The position numbers were made by a program, and so were the translations under genes. A stretch of 64,000 nucleotides of DNA from Gluconobacter frateurii. GTDB taxonomy: Bacteria > Pseudomonadota > Alphaproteobacteria > Acetobacterales > Acetobacteraceae. The stretch covers positions 1-64,000 of the forward strand of contig NZ_BEWN01000003.1 in the NCBI RefSeq assembly GCF_002723955.1. The letters are read 5' to 3'. Numbering within the stretch: position 1 is the stretch's first letter; the number at the start of each line of letters is the position of its first letter. Positions 19,050-28,795 of the stretch are shown piece after piece. The notes below the pieces were generated by a model. That model saw only the letters and a list, made by a program, of their open reading frames with translations, did no database searches and was not told where the DNA came from.

Positions 19050-21254
19050 TCAGGCCTCCTCACCCATGAATTTCGGGAAAAAGGCGGCGTTGATCTTGCG
19101 CAGCCTGCTGGCTTCCAGGGAAATCCCGTCAGCAAGGTTCAATGCTGTACCGCCCGAACGGCCCAGCTTGCGTGCCGGAACATGGGCTTTTTCAGCCGCG
19201 GCAAGAAGCTTCTGGGCATCTGGCGTTGCCACGACATAGCAGGCCTGATCTTCACCGAACCAGAAGGCATGCAGCGGCAGATTGGATGGAGGCGGATTGA
19301 GTGTACAGCCGACATTCCCGGCCATCACCATTTCGGCAATCGTGACCAGAAGTCCACCATCCGCGATGTCATGACAGGCTGTCACGGCACCGGCTTCGAT
19401 CTGACCGCGGACAAAGTCGCCATTCCGGCGTTCAGCCACGAGATCAACATGCGGTGGGGCGCCCTCTTCCCGATGGCAGATTTCACGCAGCCATAGGGAT
19501 TGACCCAGTTCGCCGCGGATTTCACCTATCAGGACAAGACCATGGGCATCGGGCATCGCAAGCCCGATCGAGCGTGAGGCATCTGCCAGGACGCCAAGGG
19601 CACCAATGGCCGGCGTCGGTAGAATAGCCTGCGCCAGACCTGTCGGAGAGCGCGTTTCATTATAGAGCGAGACGTTGCCGCTCACGACCGGAAAGTCGAG
19701 CGCGCGGCAGGCATCGCCCATGCCTTTGATGGCGTCTGCGAACTGCGCCATGATTTCCGGGCGTTCCGGGTTGCCGAAGTTCAGGTTGTCTGTCACGGCA
19801 AGTGGCTTGGCGCCTGTTGCCGTGATGTTGCGCCATGCTTCGGCAACGGCCTGTGCACCGCCAACTTTCGGGTCCGCCTGACAGTAGCGTGGTGTGCAGT
19901 CCGTTGTCAGGGCCAGCCCCAGACGCGACCCTTCCACGCGAACAACCGCAGCATCGGCTGCACCCGGGCGACGCGCCGTATTGCCACCAACCGAACCGTC
20001 ATACTGGTTCCAGACCCAGGCACGAGAGGCCAGGTCAGGGCAGCCGATCAGTGTCAGAAGAGCATGTTCAACACCTACCGGGTCAGCGGGAGGCTGAATG
20101 TGGCGCGGCTTTTCCAGCGGCACGGTCGGACGGTTATAGATCGGAGCTTCGTCGGCCAGCGGTGCCAGTTCGATGTCAGCTTCGACCACGCCCTTGTGCT
20201 TGACCGTGATGCGTCCGGTATCAGTCAGATACCCGACAACAGCGAAATCCAGCTCCCATTTTTCGAAAATGGCGCGGGCCTGTTCGGTGCTTTCCGGCTT
20301 GAGGACCATGAGCATCCGCTCCTGGCTCTCAGACAGCATCATCTCATAGGCGGACATGTTGGGCTCGCGCTGTGGAACTGCATCAAGATCCATCTCGATG
20401 CCAACGCCCCCCTTGCCTGCCATTTCAACCGCAGACGACGTTAGGCCCGCAGCACCCATGTCCTGAATAGCCACGATCGCATCGGTCGCCATCAGTTCGA
20501 GGCATGCTTCAATCAGAAGCTTCTCAATAAACGGGTCCCCGACCTGCACGGTCGGACGCTTGGACGCGGCCTCTTCGTCAAACTCAGCGGATGACATGGT
20601 AGCGCCATGAATGCCATCGCGGCCCGTCTTAGACCCGACATATACCACCGGATTGCCCACACCAGCAGCGGCGGACAAGAAGATTTTGTCCTGCTTTGCC
20701 ACGCCAACCGTCATGGCATTGACGAGCGGATTGCCGTCATAGGCCTTATGGAAGTTGACTTCGCCACCGACAGTCGGAACGCCAACGCAGTTGCCGTAGC
20801 CACCCACGCCGCGAACGACACCGTCAACAATCCGGCGCGTTCCCGGTGTTTTTGGATCACCGAAACGCAGGGCATTCAGATTGGCGACCGGACGGGCGCC
20901 CATGGTGAACACGTCACGCAGAATACCGCCCACGCCTGTTGCAGCGCCCTGATAGGGCTCGATGAAGGATGGGTGGTTGTGGCTTTCCATCTTAAAGACG
21001 GCTGCCAGACCTTCACCGATATCGACAACTCCTGCGTTTTCACCTGGACCATGGATGACCCATGGAGCTTTGGTGGGCAGCGTCTTGAGATGGATGCGGG
21101 AGGATTTGTAGGAGCAGTGCTCCGACCACATGACCGAGAAGATCCCAAGCTCAGTGAAGCTCGGGGTCCGACCCATAATGGTCAGGACCTTCTCATATTC
21201 CTCGACCGTCAGACCGAAGGACTGAGCCAGTTTGGCGTCGATTGTCACACTCAT
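19050..21254 (-). CDS. purL: Phosphoribosylformylglycinamidine synthase, PurL subunit
   Basis: Large subunit of FGAM synthase (fourth step of purine synthesis), using ATP and ammonia handed over by PurQ. At 734 residues it is the small PurL that needs PurS and PurQ, both encoded upstream. The N-terminus carries [25 protein letters not shown], with the active-site His; two related ATP-binding halves follow, with GNVSLYNET and HDIADGGLL in the second. The start ATG 21254 overlaps the purQ stop by 4 bases, so the subunits are co-translated. Confidence 0.97.
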   Translation of the reverse strand: MSVTIDAKLAQSFGLTVEEYEKVLTIMGRTPSFTELGIFSVMWSEHCSYKSSRIHLKTLPTKAPWVIHGPGENAGVVDIGEGLAAVFKMESHNHPSFIEPYQGAATGVGGILRDVFTMGARPVANLNALRFGDPKTPGTRRIVDGVVRGVGGYGNCVGVPTVGGEVNFHKAYDGNPLVNAMTVGVAKQDKIFLSAAAGVGNPVVYVGSKTGRDGIHGATMSSAEFDEEAASKRPTVQVGDPFIEKLLIEACLELMATDAIVAIQDMGAAGLTSSAVEMAGKGGVGIEMDLDAVPQREPNMSAYEMMLSESQERMLMVLKPESTEQARAIFEKWELDFAVVGYLTDTGRITVKHKGVVEADIELAPLADEAPIYNRPTVPLEKPRHIQPPADPVGVEHALLTLIGCPDLASRAWVWNQYDGSVGGNTARRPGAADAAVVRVEGSRLGLALTTDCTPRYCQADPKVGGAQAVAEAWRNITATGAKPLAVTDNLNFGNPERPEIMAQFADAIKGMGDACRALDFPVVSGNVSLYNETRSPTGLAQAILPTPAIGALGVLADASRSIGLAMPDAHGLVLIGEIRGELGQSLWLREICHREEGAPPHVDLVAERRNGDFVRGQIEAGAVTACHDIADGGLLVTIAEMVMAGNVGCTLNPPPSNLPLHAFWFGEDQACYVVATPDAQKLLAAAEKAHVPARKLGRSGGTALNLADGISLEASRLRKINAAFFPKFMGEEA

Positions 21255-21952
21255 CCGACGAGAGCCTCCACAAGGCCTTTGAAGAGCGGCACACCATCGG
21301 TGTCACCGATTTCCGGGTCAGTCAGGTTTTCCGGGTGCGGCATCAGACCGCAGACACGGCCGTTTTCGCTCAGGATACCCGCGATAGAACGAGCGCTTCC
21401 GTTAGGGTTCGTATGACGATCATCATGCGAAATCTCTCCACCAGCACCCGAATAACGGAATGCAACACGGCCTTCCCCTTCAAGGCGCGCAAGCGTCTCG
21501 TCAGAGGCCGTGTAGTTGCCGTCTCCATGAGCCAGTGGCGCACGGAAGACGTCCCCAGAAGACCAGCCTTGCGTGAAGGGAGACGATGCGTTCTCGACCT
21601 TCAGGTGGCAGTCTTGTGACAGGAACCGCAGCCCCGCATTCCGAAGCAGCGCACCCGGCAGAAGATGGGATTCCGTCAGGATCTGGAAGCCATTGCAGAC
21701 ACCCAGAACGTGACCGCCCTTTTCTGCGAAGGCTTTGACCTCGCGCAAGATGGGTGAGTGAGCCGCCATGGCGCCACTGCGCAGGTAGTCCCCGAAGCTG
21801 AAGCCACCCGGCAGAACCACGAGATCCAGATCACCGAGAGACGTCTCGCGGTGCCAGATCATTTTCGGGGTCTGGCCGGAGACCAGCTTCAGGGCATGCA
21901 CCATGTCGCGCTCCCGGTTCGTGCCGGGAAATACGACGATACCTGCCTTCAT
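21251..21952 (-). CDS. purQ: Phosphoribosylformylglycinamidine synthase, PurQ glutaminase
   Basis: Class I glutamine amidotransferase of 233 residues that supplies ammonia to PurL. The nucleophile Cys lies in [12 protein letters not shown], and the His/Glu pair in LMPHPENL near the C-terminus. The N-terminus [16 protein letters not shown] matches the family; I therefore start at 21952 rather than the frame limit 21991. It overlaps purL by 4 bases downstream and the secreted Rap1a-like gene by 4 bases upstream. Confidence 0.96.
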   Translation of the reverse strand: MKAGIVVFPGTNRERDMVHALKLVSGQTPKMIWHRETSLGDLDLVVLPGGFSFGDYLRSGAMAAHSPILREVKAFAEKGGHVLGVCNGFQILTESHLLPGALLRNAGLRFLSQDCHLKVENASSPFTQGWSSGDVFRAPLAHGDGNYTASDETLARLEGEGRVAFRYSGAGGEISHDDRHTNPNGSARSIAGILSENGRVCGLMPHPENLTDPEIGDTDGVPLFKGLVEALVG

Positions 21953-22350
21953 TTCTGGCCCTCCGCTGGAGCCGAAGCTGCTGCATGGCAAGGATAAGCC
22001 TCGTGCAGCGCGCGATAAACGGCCTTGCCGCCCGACTGGGTCAGAGCATCATTATGAGCGTGCAGCCATGAAATCAGCTTGCCGCGGACCTGCGTTGTCG
22101 TTTCGCTTACCGGAACGCAGAACGCGACTGGAGCACCCGCATCATCCGCGTAGCTGTCGTATTTTTTGGCCCAGACTTCGCTGTCCATGACGCCTGCGAG
22201 ATAGGCATCGCACAGAGCGGTGGACTTGCTGGCCGAGCACATATTGCCCAGAGCCTTGCCGGAGACCTTGGAGACGCGTTGTGCGTGAGCAGGAACGGCA
22301 GTTGCGGCCAGAAGGCCAGTTACCAGAAGGGTTGCGGAGAAGAGCTTCAT
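21949..22350 (-). CDS. Secreted Rap1a/Tai-like protein inside the purine operon
   Basis: A 133-residue exported protein. Residues 1-23 form a clear signal peptide ([23 protein letters not shown]). The mature part has four Cys residues and the pattern [22 protein letters not shown], which recalls the Rap1a/Tai immunity-protein domain; the match is by eye only. It overlaps both neighbours by 4 bases (purS before, purQ after), so it must be translated with them although it is predicted periplasmic. No matching amidase effector or secretion genes are seen in the window, so an immunity role is unsupported; a general periplasmic role is as likely. Confidence 0.72.
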   Translation of the reverse strand: MKLFSATLLVTGLLAATAVPAHAQRVSKVSGKALGNMCSASKSTALCDAYLAGVMDSEVWAKKYDSYADDAGAPVAFCVPVSETTTQVRGKLISWLHAHNDALTQSGGKAVYRALHEAYPCHAAASAPAEGQK

Positions 22351-22589
22351 GCTGCCACCTCGACGCTGAAATCCTCGATCACTTCATTGGCCAGAAGCGC
22401 ATGGGCCATGGCTTCGCCCTGCTTGACCGCTTCGGCCTTGTCCGTTGCAGGAACGTCTAGCTCGACAACGCGGTTCACACGGACTTCACCAACACCTTTG
22501 AAGCCAAGGGACTCAAGGGCATGGCCGACAGCCTTGCCCTGTGGATCAAGAACGCCGTCTTTCAGGGAAACAAAAACGCGGATCTTCAC
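22347..22589 (-). CDS. purS: Phosphoribosylformylglycinamidine synthase, PurS subunit
   Basis: Small bridging subunit (80 residues) that joins PurL and PurQ. The sequence [20 protein letters not shown] followed by a [16 protein letters not shown] block is typical. The start is GTG 22589, overlapping the purC stop as GTGA, with GGAGG seven to eight bases upstream inside purC. A longer frame to 22739 is purC sequence out of frame. Confidence 0.95.
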   Translation of the reverse strand: MKIRVFVSLKDGVLDPQGKAVGHALESLGFKGVGEVRVNRVVELDVPATDKAEAVKQGEAMAHALLANEVIEDFSVEVAA

Positions 22590-23350
22590 TGTACTGCCTC
22601 CGGACCCTTGAGGTCTCCATTGCTGGCTTCGGGAAGGATCCCGAGACGCCGTGCGACTTCCTGATAAGCTTCCTCGACGCGGCCCATGTCCCTGCGGAAC
22701 CGGTCCTTGTCCATCTTTTCGCTGGTTTTCGCGTCCCACAGGCGGCAGTTGTCCGGAGAGATCTCGTCAGCGACGATGATCCGCATCTCCTCGCCTTCCC
22801 ATAGACGGCCAAATTCCAGCTTGAAATCAACGAGCGTGATGCCGACACCCATGAAAATTCCCATCAGGAAATCATTGGTCCGGAGCGCCAGTGTGTTCAT
22901 GTCATCCAGGTCCTGCGGCGAGGCCCAGTCGAACGCGGCGATATGCTCCTCCGAGACCATCGGGTCTCCAAGGGAATCATTTTTGTAATAATATTCGATG
23001 ATGGTGCGTGGCAGGCGTGTTCCCTCAGGAATGCCCAGACGCTTGGCGATGGAGCCAGCCGCCACGTTGCGGACGACAACTTCCAGCGGGATAATCTCGA
23101 CTTCCCGGATCAGCTGCTCGCGCATGTTAAGACGGCGAATGAAGTGCGTGGGGATGTTGATGTCATGCAGCTTCATCATCAGGTGTTCGCTGATGCGGTT
23201 GTTCAGCACACCCTTCCCGGTGATGATGCCGCTTTTCGCGCCGTTTCCGGCGGTGGCGTCATCCTTGAAATACTGCACGAGTGTTCCGGGCTCTGGTCCT
23301 TCAAAAAGAACCTTGGCTTTGCCTTCGTAAAGCTGGCGGCGGCGGGCCAT
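22586..23350 (-). CDS. purC: SAICAR synthetase
   Basis: Joins aspartate to the carboxylated aminoimidazole ribotide using ATP (purine pathway, cytosol). The 254 residues include the N-terminal ATP site [15 protein letters not shown], then [13 protein letters not shown] and VDFKLEFGR, and [13 protein letters not shown] toward the end, all family hallmarks. I choose ATG 23350, six bases after AAGGA, rather than the TTG two codons earlier. It leads the coupled purC-purS-Rap1a-like-purQ-purL series. Confidence 0.97.
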   Translation of the reverse strand: MARRRQLYEGKAKVLFEGPEPGTLVQYFKDDATAGNGAKSGIITGKGVLNNRISEHLMMKLHDINIPTHFIRRLNMREQLIREVEIIPLEVVVRNVAAGSIAKRLGIPEGTRLPRTIIEYYYKNDSLGDPMVSEEHIAAFDWASPQDLDDMNTLALRTNDFLMGIFMGVGITLVDFKLEFGRLWEGEEMRIIVADEISPDNCRLWDAKTSEKMDKDRFRRDMGRVEEAYQEVARRLGILPEASNGDLKGPEAVQ

Positions 23351-23421
23351 GAGCAATCCTTACTGCGTTGCGCCGTCCCGGTTCATAGGGATGCGGAAAC
23401 GGCTGGTCCAGCGACGGTTTT

Positions 23422-23478
23422 CCGGTTCCATAGCATTACGGAACCGGAACCGCGAGAGTGCGGGAAAACTATTCCCGC
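23422..23478. repeat. Two hairpins between purB and purC
   Basis: A perfect 8-base stem (23422-23429 with 23440-23447, 10-base loop) and a perfect 7-base stem (23460-23466 with 23472-23478, 5-base loop) stand in tandem 15 bases after the purB stop. Neither is followed by a T-run on either strand, so they look like mRNA processing or stability structures rather than simple terminators. Confidence 0.5.
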
Positions 23479-23493
23479 CCAGATTTGTCCAGA

Positions 23494-24825
23494 TTAGCCG
23501 AAAACGCGGCTGTAGATACGATCAATCTGCTTGAGATGCTGCGCCGGATCGAAAGCGCGATCCAGAACCTCGGCACTCACACGGCCTGACACTTCCGGGT
23601 CGGCCTCCAGATTTTCGCGGAACGTGCGGAAGCCCGGCTTACCCAGCTTCGTCCATGTCTCCATGGCGTTGCGCTGCACGATCCGGTAGGCGTCTTCACG
23701 GGAAATACCGGCACGGGCCAGAACCAGCAGAACTTCGCCGGAATGCACCACGCCACCGAGGCTTTCCATGTTGGCAATCATCTGATCCGGATAGATCACC
23801 AGCTTTTCCATCATGCCAGCCAGACGGATCAGTGCGAAATCAAGCCCGATTGTCCCATCCGGGCAGATGTTTCGCTCTACGGAAGAATGGCTGATGTCCC
23901 GCTCGTGCCACAGCGCCACGTTCTCGAGAGCCGGAACGACGTGCGAGCGGATCAGACGGGCAAGGCCGGTCAGGTTTTCGGAAAGAACCGGATTCCGCTT
24001 GTGCGGCATCGCGGAGCTGCCCTTCTGCCCCTTGTGGAAGAACTCTTCCGCTTCCCGGACTTCGGAGCGCTGGAGGTGGCGCACTTCAACGGCCAGGCGC
24101 TCAATGCCACTCGCAATGACGCCGAGCGTACAGAAGAAAGCAGCGTGGCGGTCACGCGGGATGACCTGCGTAGAGACGCTTTCTGCAACAAGACCGAGCT
24201 TGTCGGCGACATACTCTTCAACAGCCGGGTCGATATGCGCATAGGTGCCAACTGCACCGGAAATGGCGCAGACGGCGATTTCCTTGCGCGCCTGCAGCAG
24301 ACGCTCTTTGTTACGGGCGAATTCAGCGTAATGACCAGCCAATTTCAGGCCGAAGCTCGTCGGCTCGGCATGGATGGCGTGGCTGCGGCCGATCGTGACG
24401 GTCAGCTTGTGCTCATAGGCGCGTGTCTTGAGCGCTTCCAGAACGCGATCCAGATCTTCAAGGAGAAGATCGGCAGCCTGCGTCATCTGAACGGACAGGC
24501 AGGTGTCCAGCACGTCGGAAGACGTCATGCCGAGATGCACGAAGCGGCTATCCGGACCGACTTTTTCTGCAAGCCAGGTCAGGAACGCAATGACGTCATG
24601 GCGCGTTTCCGCTTCGATCTCGTCAATCCGGGCAAGATCAGCGTCAGAGAACGCAGCCATGGCGGCGTCTCCCTTTTCGCGGATGGTTTTGGCTGATTCG
24701 GCAGGCATGGCGCCCTGCTGGGCCATGGCTTCACAGGCCAGAGCTTCGATTTCGAACCAGATCCGGTAGCGATTGGCGGGCGACCAGATTGCGGTCATCT
24801 GGGGGCGGCTGTAACGCGGAACCAT
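23494..24825 (-). CDS. purB: Adenylosuccinate lyase
   Basis: Splits SAICAR to AICAR and adenylosuccinate to AMP, so it acts twice in purine synthesis. This 443-residue member of the fumarase/aspartase superfamily shows VHLGMTSSDVLDTCLS, IGRSHAIHAEPTSFGLK (catalytic His) and the superfamily signature GSSAMPHKRNPVLSE (flexible Ser loop). It precedes purC by 143 bases containing two hairpins, and may be transcribed with it or separately. Confidence 0.97.
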   Translation of the reverse strand: MVPRYSRPQMTAIWSPANRYRIWFEIEALACEAMAQQGAMPAESAKTIREKGDAAMAAFSDADLARIDEIEAETRHDVIAFLTWLAEKVGPDSRFVHLGMTSSDVLDTCLSVQMTQAADLLLEDLDRVLEALKTRAYEHKLTVTIGRSHAIHAEPTSFGLKLAGHYAEFARNKERLLQARKEIAVCAISGAVGTYAHIDPAVEEYVADKLGLVAESVSTQVIPRDRHAAFFCTLGVIASGIERLAVEVRHLQRSEVREAEEFFHKGQKGSSAMPHKRNPVLSENLTGLARLIRSHVVPALENVALWHERDISHSSVERNICPDGTIGLDFALIRLAGMMEKLVIYPDQMIANMESLGGVVHSGEVLLVLARAGISREDAYRIVQRNAMETWTKLGKPGFRTFRENLEADPEVSGRVSAEVLDRAFDPAQHLKQIDRIYSRVFG

Positions 24826-24914
24826 GAGAACTCCGGGAGCGAGTGGGGCTTTACGGAGGCTGCTTAGACCAAATACGAAGAGATTGCACGGACCCCTTTT
24901 GGAAGAATGACCCT

Positions 24915-25517
24915 TTGACGCCTGATACTCTTACGCATGCCCTGATCGCTCTTGCGCAGGTCACGCTCATCGACATCACCCTGGCTGGAGACAATGCGGT
25001 TGTCATTGGCATGGCAGTCCGTAGTCTTCAGGGGCGACAGAGGCGTCTGGCCATTCTCATTGGTACGGCCTTTGCAGCACTGCTGCGTATCGCTCTGGCC
25101 CTTGTCGCAGCCCGCCTTCTTGCAATTGTGGGACTGACACTCGCCGGTGGCTGTCTTCTTTTGTGGGTGTGCTGGAAGATGTACCGCGAATTGCGCCATA
25201 GCGATGGGGAGGCCGAGGTTGATGCCCCATCCCGGCTTGGTCCTGCCATTCTTAAGATTGTCATTGCCGATCTCTCCATGAGCCTCGACAATGTTCTGGC
25301 CGTCGCCGGGGCGGCAGTCGGTCATCCATGGATTCTTGTTGGCGGCCTGGCTTTTTCTGTGCTGCTGATGGGGGTCGCAGCGTCTTTCATTGCGGGGCTT
25401 CTCGCCCGTTACCGCTGGATCGCCTGGTGTGGTCTGCTTGTTGTACTGGCCGTGGCAATCGAACTCATTATCCGCGGCGGAGGAGAAATCTTGCATCATG
25501 TTGTGCTGCCGAGCTAA
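24915..25517 (+). CDS. TerC/YjbE family membrane protein
   Basis: A 200-residue integral membrane protein of the TerC superfamily, some members of which export manganese or other metals; function here is unproven. Two half-repeats each carry an acidic membrane motif, ITLAGDNAVVIGMA near the start and IADLSMSLDNVLAVAG in the middle, both typical of the family. About seven helices are seen. I start at TTG 24915, eight bases after GGAAGAA; a longer GTG frame at 24843 is less likely. It overlaps the lytic transglycosylase gene by 20 bases. Confidence 0.83.
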   Translation: MTPDTLTHALIALAQVTLIDITLAGDNAVVIGMAVRSLQGRQRRLAILIGTAFAALLRIALALVAARLLAIVGLTLAGGCLLLWVCWKMYRELRHSDGEAEVDAPSRLGPAILKIVIADLSMSLDNVLAVAGAAVGHPWILVGGLAFSVLLMGVAASFIAGLLARYRWIAWCGLLVVLAVAIELIIRGGGEILHHVVLPS

Positions 25518-27375
25518 GCGCCCTGTTCTTCTAGCTGCTGCCCTGTGTCTGGGGGCAGCCGCGCCTCCTCCGAATACTACGCCCCCTGTCCGGGACAGGC
25601 TCGTCCAGTGGCTGCAACTGGTAACGCCCGGTGCAGGAAATCTTCCTGCCGAAACCTACGAATCCTTTCTGGTCCAGGCGCCTGTATGGCCGCAGCGGGC
25701 AAAAATCATGTGGCGGTATCAAACCGCCCTCTCCCACACGTCTGATCCGGCAACACTTGACCAGCTCTGTCCGACGGTGCCGCTGACGATGGTTTCAGCC
25801 TTTCTTGCCTGTTCTGACCATCTGCCCGATGGGGCTACGCTGGCTCGCAATCTCTGGGTTTCAGGGGCTGGCAATGCTCAGGAAGAGGCGACGTTACTGG
25901 GACTGTACGGCGCGGCCTTCACGCCAAGTGACCAGTGGCGTCGATATGAGCGCCTTGAAAGCTCGGGCCAGATTGCGGCAGCAAGTCGCCAGATTGATCG
26001 CCTGCCTGTTGATCGTCAGGCCCTCGCAGAAGCCCGTATCGCTGAGCGTGCGGCATCGCCAGACGCGGATACGGCTTTTAATGCTCTCTCATCTGCAGAG
26101 CGGTCCGACCCCACACTGATACGCTATCGCCTGAAAGCATTGCGTCGTGGCAATCGTCTGGATGAGGCCCTGGCTCTCTGGACCTCCGCGGGTTACGCCC
26201 TTCAGGCGACCGCCCCATCGCATGACTGGTCCAGCGAAAGGGGCAGTTTGGCACGGGCCTTTCTTCTCGCAGGGCGGACTCAAGACGCTTATGCGCTAGC
26301 ACAGGACATGACGCTTCCTCTGACCGAAATTGATCGTCAGGAGGCGCAAAACCTTTCTGGTTTCATCGCGCTGCGTTTGCTTGATCAACCCCGACAAGCC
26401 GAGCAGTTCTTCCTTCCGCTACAACAGGCGACATCCCTCGCCATGCAGGCGCGCGGCTGGTACTGGGTCGGGCGTTGCCGGCAGACTGCGGGAGATTCCG
26501 AAGGCGCACAGGCGGCCTTCCAACAGGCAACACGCTTTCCTACGACATTTCACGGTCAGCTTGCTCAGGCATCGCTGACCGGAGAAAAGTCCTTTCTCGT
26601 CGCAGGCGCGTCTTCGCCAGATTTTGATCACGCTCTCCAGCAGGAGTTGCAGGCGCTTCCGTCTCTTTCCGCCGGTGCGTTACAACGTCAGGATCTGGTT
26701 GAGGCCGCCACGGAGCTGGCTCAATCAGGTGATCTGGAGCATGCGAAAGACTTTCTCCTTCTGCTTCAGATCGCCAATCCTTCCCCGGAAGGCCAGAAAG
26801 CCGTCGCTGATCTGGGCCGACGCCTGAATGTTCCTGCTGCTGAAGTTTTCGCGGCGCATGCTTTGTCCCGAAAAGGCGTGGCGCTTTATCCGCAGGGTTT
26901 TCCGGATCCCTGGCCTGAGGCTTCCACCGTGCCAGAAGGTCTTTTACCGGCTGTTATCCGGCAGGAAAGTGGATTTGATCCAGCAGCGATCAGCAGTGCG
27001 CACGCCATCGGGCTATTACAGATTCTTCCCGCAGCCGCAAAGGATGTTATCCGTCGCGCACATATGGGCAGCCTGAACGTCTCTGCCGCTGCCCTGCTTG
27101 ATCCGCATACTAATCTGATTGTCGGCAATGCGTATGTGTCGCAGCTTTTGACACGATTTGAGAATACGATTCCCTATGCATTGGCTGCTTATAATGCGGG
27201 ACCACATAGAGTGGATCTCTGGCTCCAGGCAAATCCACCCGCAAGCCCCATGACGGAAGATGGACTTCTGGACTGGATCGAACGTCTGCCCTACCGGGAG
27301 ACACGCATGTATATTGAGAATATTGAAGCCAATATGATGGTTTATCGCGTGAGTGCTACCAATGTCAGAAACTGA
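25498..27375 (+). CDS. Soluble lytic murein transglycosylase (Slt70-like)
   Basis: Periplasmic enzyme that cleaves peptidoglycan glycan strands to 1,6-anhydro ends. The 625-residue protein begins with MLCCRAKRPVLLAAALCLGA, a signal peptide. A long alpha-helical superhelix (about residues 40-450) precedes the C-terminal catalytic SLT domain: VIRQESGFDPAAISS, with catalytic Glu at about 490, then AIGLLQILPAAA and PYALAAYNAGP. The start at ATG 25498 lies inside the TerC-like gene (20-base overlap); the longer frame to 25390 is an artefact. It overlaps pncC by 14 bases. Confidence 0.92.
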   Translation: MLCCRAKRPVLLAAALCLGAAAPPPNTTPPVRDRLVQWLQLVTPGAGNLPAETYESFLVQAPVWPQRAKIMWRYQTALSHTSDPATLDQLCPTVPLTMVSAFLACSDHLPDGATLARNLWVSGAGNAQEEATLLGLYGAAFTPSDQWRRYERLESSGQIAAASRQIDRLPVDRQALAEARIAERAASPDADTAFNALSSAERSDPTLIRYRLKALRRGNRLDEALALWTSAGYALQATAPSHDWSSERGSLARAFLLAGRTQDAYALAQDMTLPLTEIDRQEAQNLSGFIALRLLDQPRQAEQFFLPLQQATSLAMQARGWYWVGRCRQTAGDSEGAQAAFQQATRFPTTFHGQLAQASLTGEKSFLVAGASSPDFDHALQQELQALPSLSAGALQRQDLVEAATELAQSGDLEHAKDFLLLLQIANPSPEGQKAVADLGRRLNVPAAEVFAAHALSRKGVALYPQGFPDPWPEASTVPEGLLPAVIRQESGFDPAAISSAHAIGLLQILPAAAKDVIRRAHMGSLNVSAAALLDPHTNLIVGNAYVSQLLTRFENTIPYALAAYNAGPHRVDLWLQANPPASPMTEDGLLDWIERLPYRETRMYIENIEANMMVYRVSATNVRN

Positions 27376-27847
27376 TCTTCGCACCCTGTCGGAGAATGTG
27401 CTGAAGCATCTCTCTGATCGAAACATGCGTCTCATCACGGTTGAAAGCTGCACCGGGGGGATGATCTGTGCCGCCCTGACAGGCATCCCGGGCTCGTCAA
27501 GTGTGATTGAAGGTGGTCTTGTCACATATTCCAATGCCTTGAAGTCGAGTGCTGCAGGCGTTCCTGAAAGCATTCTGGCGCGTTACGGAGCTGTCAGTGA
27601 AGAAACTGCGCGAGCCATGGCTGAAGGGGCGTTATGTCATGCGGCAGATGCAACAGTCGCCATATCTGTGACAGGGATCGCTGGCCCCGATGGCGGCACG
27701 ACTGGCAAGCCCGTTGGTACAATCTGCTTTGGAATCTCAGTATTCCAAGGGATGAGCCATACGGAGCGACATATATTTTCAGGCGATCGGGCGGATGTGC
27801 GGAATGCAACAGTTCGGCACGCGCTCGAGATGCTTCTGAAAATCTGA
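27362..27847 (+). CDS. pncC: Nicotinamide-nucleotide amidase (CinA C-terminal domain)
   Basis: Deamidates nicotinamide mononucleotide to nicotinic acid mononucleotide, recycling NAD in the cytosol. This 161-residue stand-alone CinA-C domain has TVESCTGGMICAALTGIPGSS (with the active-site Ser) and AISVTGIAGPDGGTTGKPVGT. The N-terminal COG1058 domain of full CinA is absent, as is usual for PncC. It starts inside the end of the transglycosylase gene and is last in the unit, followed at once by a strong terminator. Confidence 0.93.
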   Translation: MSETDLRTLSENVLKHLSDRNMRLITVESCTGGMICAALTGIPGSSSVIEGGLVTYSNALKSSAAGVPESILARYGAVSEETARAMAEGALCHAADATVAISVTGIAGPDGGTTGKPVGTICFGISVFQGMSHTERHIFSGDRADVRNATVRHALEMLLKI

Positions 27848-27850
27848 CAT

Positions 27851-27887
27851 AAAAAAAGCCCCTGCCAATTTAGCAGGGGCTTTTTTA
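27851..27887. terminator. Strong bidirectional terminator after pncC
   Basis: GCCCCTGC pairs perfectly with GCAGGGGC around a 7-base loop, flanked by A7 on one side and T6 on the other. It serves pncC on the plus strand and the secreted protein gene ending at 27908 on the minus strand. Confidence 0.95.
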
Positions 27888-27907
27888 TCGGCGAAGAGCC
27901 TAAAAGC

Positions 27908-28231
27908 TTATTGCCCGTCGTTCGGGGCCGTCGCTGGCATTGTGGATGCAGGCGGTGCTGGCGGAACAGGGGCCGTCGGCACGACAGCAGACGTTGGCGC
28001 GGTTGCAACCGGCATTGGCGCTTGTGGAGCCTGTGCCTGAACCGGGGTCTGGGCCTGCTGAAGAGAGCGGGCGTTCAGAGCATCCGTAGCGGAGGCTTCA
28101 TCAGACTTCTGAGCATGCTCACCAGACTTTTTGTGATGGTGATGATGGCCGTGCTGTTCGGCCGCCAGAGCAGGAGATGCAGCAGCGATCAGAGCCGAGA
28201 GGGCAAATGCGCCGAAGGAAAGCTTCTTCAT
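27908..28231 (-). CDS. Secreted His-, Ala- and Pro-rich protein, unknown function
   Basis: A 107-residue exported protein. Residues 1-23 are a signal peptide (MKKLSFGAFALSALIAAASPALA). A cluster of five consecutive His followed by KK comes right after the cleavage site and could bind metal. The remainder is low-complexity Ala/Pro/Val/Gln, probably unstructured. It has a strong shared terminator downstream and an inverted repeat at 28251-28294 just upstream. No family is recognised. The clean signal peptide supports a real gene. Confidence 0.72.
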   Translation of the reverse strand: MKKLSFGAFALSALIAAASPALAAEQHGHHHHHKKSGEHAQKSDEASATDALNARSLQQAQTPVQAQAPQAPMPVATAPTSAVVPTAPVPPAPPASTMPATAPNDGQ

Positions 28232-28250
28232 TGCGTAATCCTTTCATGAC

Positions 28251-28294
28251 ACCATTCGGTGGTTGGGCCTGAAACGGTCCGTACGCCGAATGGT
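28251..28294. repeat. Inverted repeat between ratA and the His-rich secreted gene
   Basis: ACCATTCGG (28251-28259) and CCGAATGGT (28286-28294) form a perfect 9-base pair around 26 bases that themselves contain GGGCC/GGTCC. There is no T-run. It lies 20 bases before the start of the gene at 28231 and could be an operator, a leader structure or the end of the lip/pdh transcript. Confidence 0.5.
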
Positions 28295-28324
28295 TCATAA
28301 CATATTACGAATTTTATCTTTTGC

Positions 28325-28795
28325 TCAGGACAGTCCAGGCTGTGGCGCACGGCTCTGGGCAGTCTGCACGCCATAGGTGTCACGAGCCCGCTTGATGAAC
28401 GCAGACACCATCAGACGAACACCCTCGTTGAACACCACGCCCATGGCATTTTGCAGCAAACGGGAGCGAAATTCGAAATCCACGAAGAAGTCCACAAGGC
28501 AGCCTCGTGGGTCCGGCGTGAATGTCCAGACGTTATTCAGGTACCGGAAAGGCCCCTTCTCATAGCGCACCCGAATGCGCGATGGCCGCTCGAGTGTAAC
28601 GCGGCTGGTGAACGTCTCGCGAAAAGGCCCGAACCCGATGGTCAGATCTGCCACAAGTTCCTGCTCTGTCTGTGACTTGATGGTCGCTTTGACGCACCAT
28701 GGCAGGAACTGCGGATATTTCTCTACATCTGCCACCAGATCAAAAAGCTGTTCCGGCGTATAGGCGATCAACCGTTGCTCGGCATGTGTCGGCAT
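28325..28795 (-). CDS. RatA/COQ10-type START-domain protein
   Basis: A 156-residue SRPBCC/START-fold protein of the COQ10/RatA family. Family members bind ubiquinone or related lipids and assist respiration; one E. coli homologue was described as a ribosome-association toxin, a role not implied here. Diagnostic parts are YTPEQLFDLVADVEKYPQFLPWC at the N-terminus and VDFFVDFEFRSRLLQN in the middle. Its ATG overlaps the lipA stop by one base, so it is translationally coupled to lipA and ends the pyruvate dehydrogenase/lipoate series. Confidence 0.9.
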   Translation of the reverse strand: MPTHAEQRLIAYTPEQLFDLVADVEKYPQFLPWCVKATIKSQTEQELVADLTIGFGPFRETFTSRVTLERPSRIRVRYEKGPFRYLNNVWTFTPDPRGCLVDFFVDFEFRSRLLQNAMGVVFNEGVRLMVSAFIKRARDTYGVQTAQSRAPQPGLS

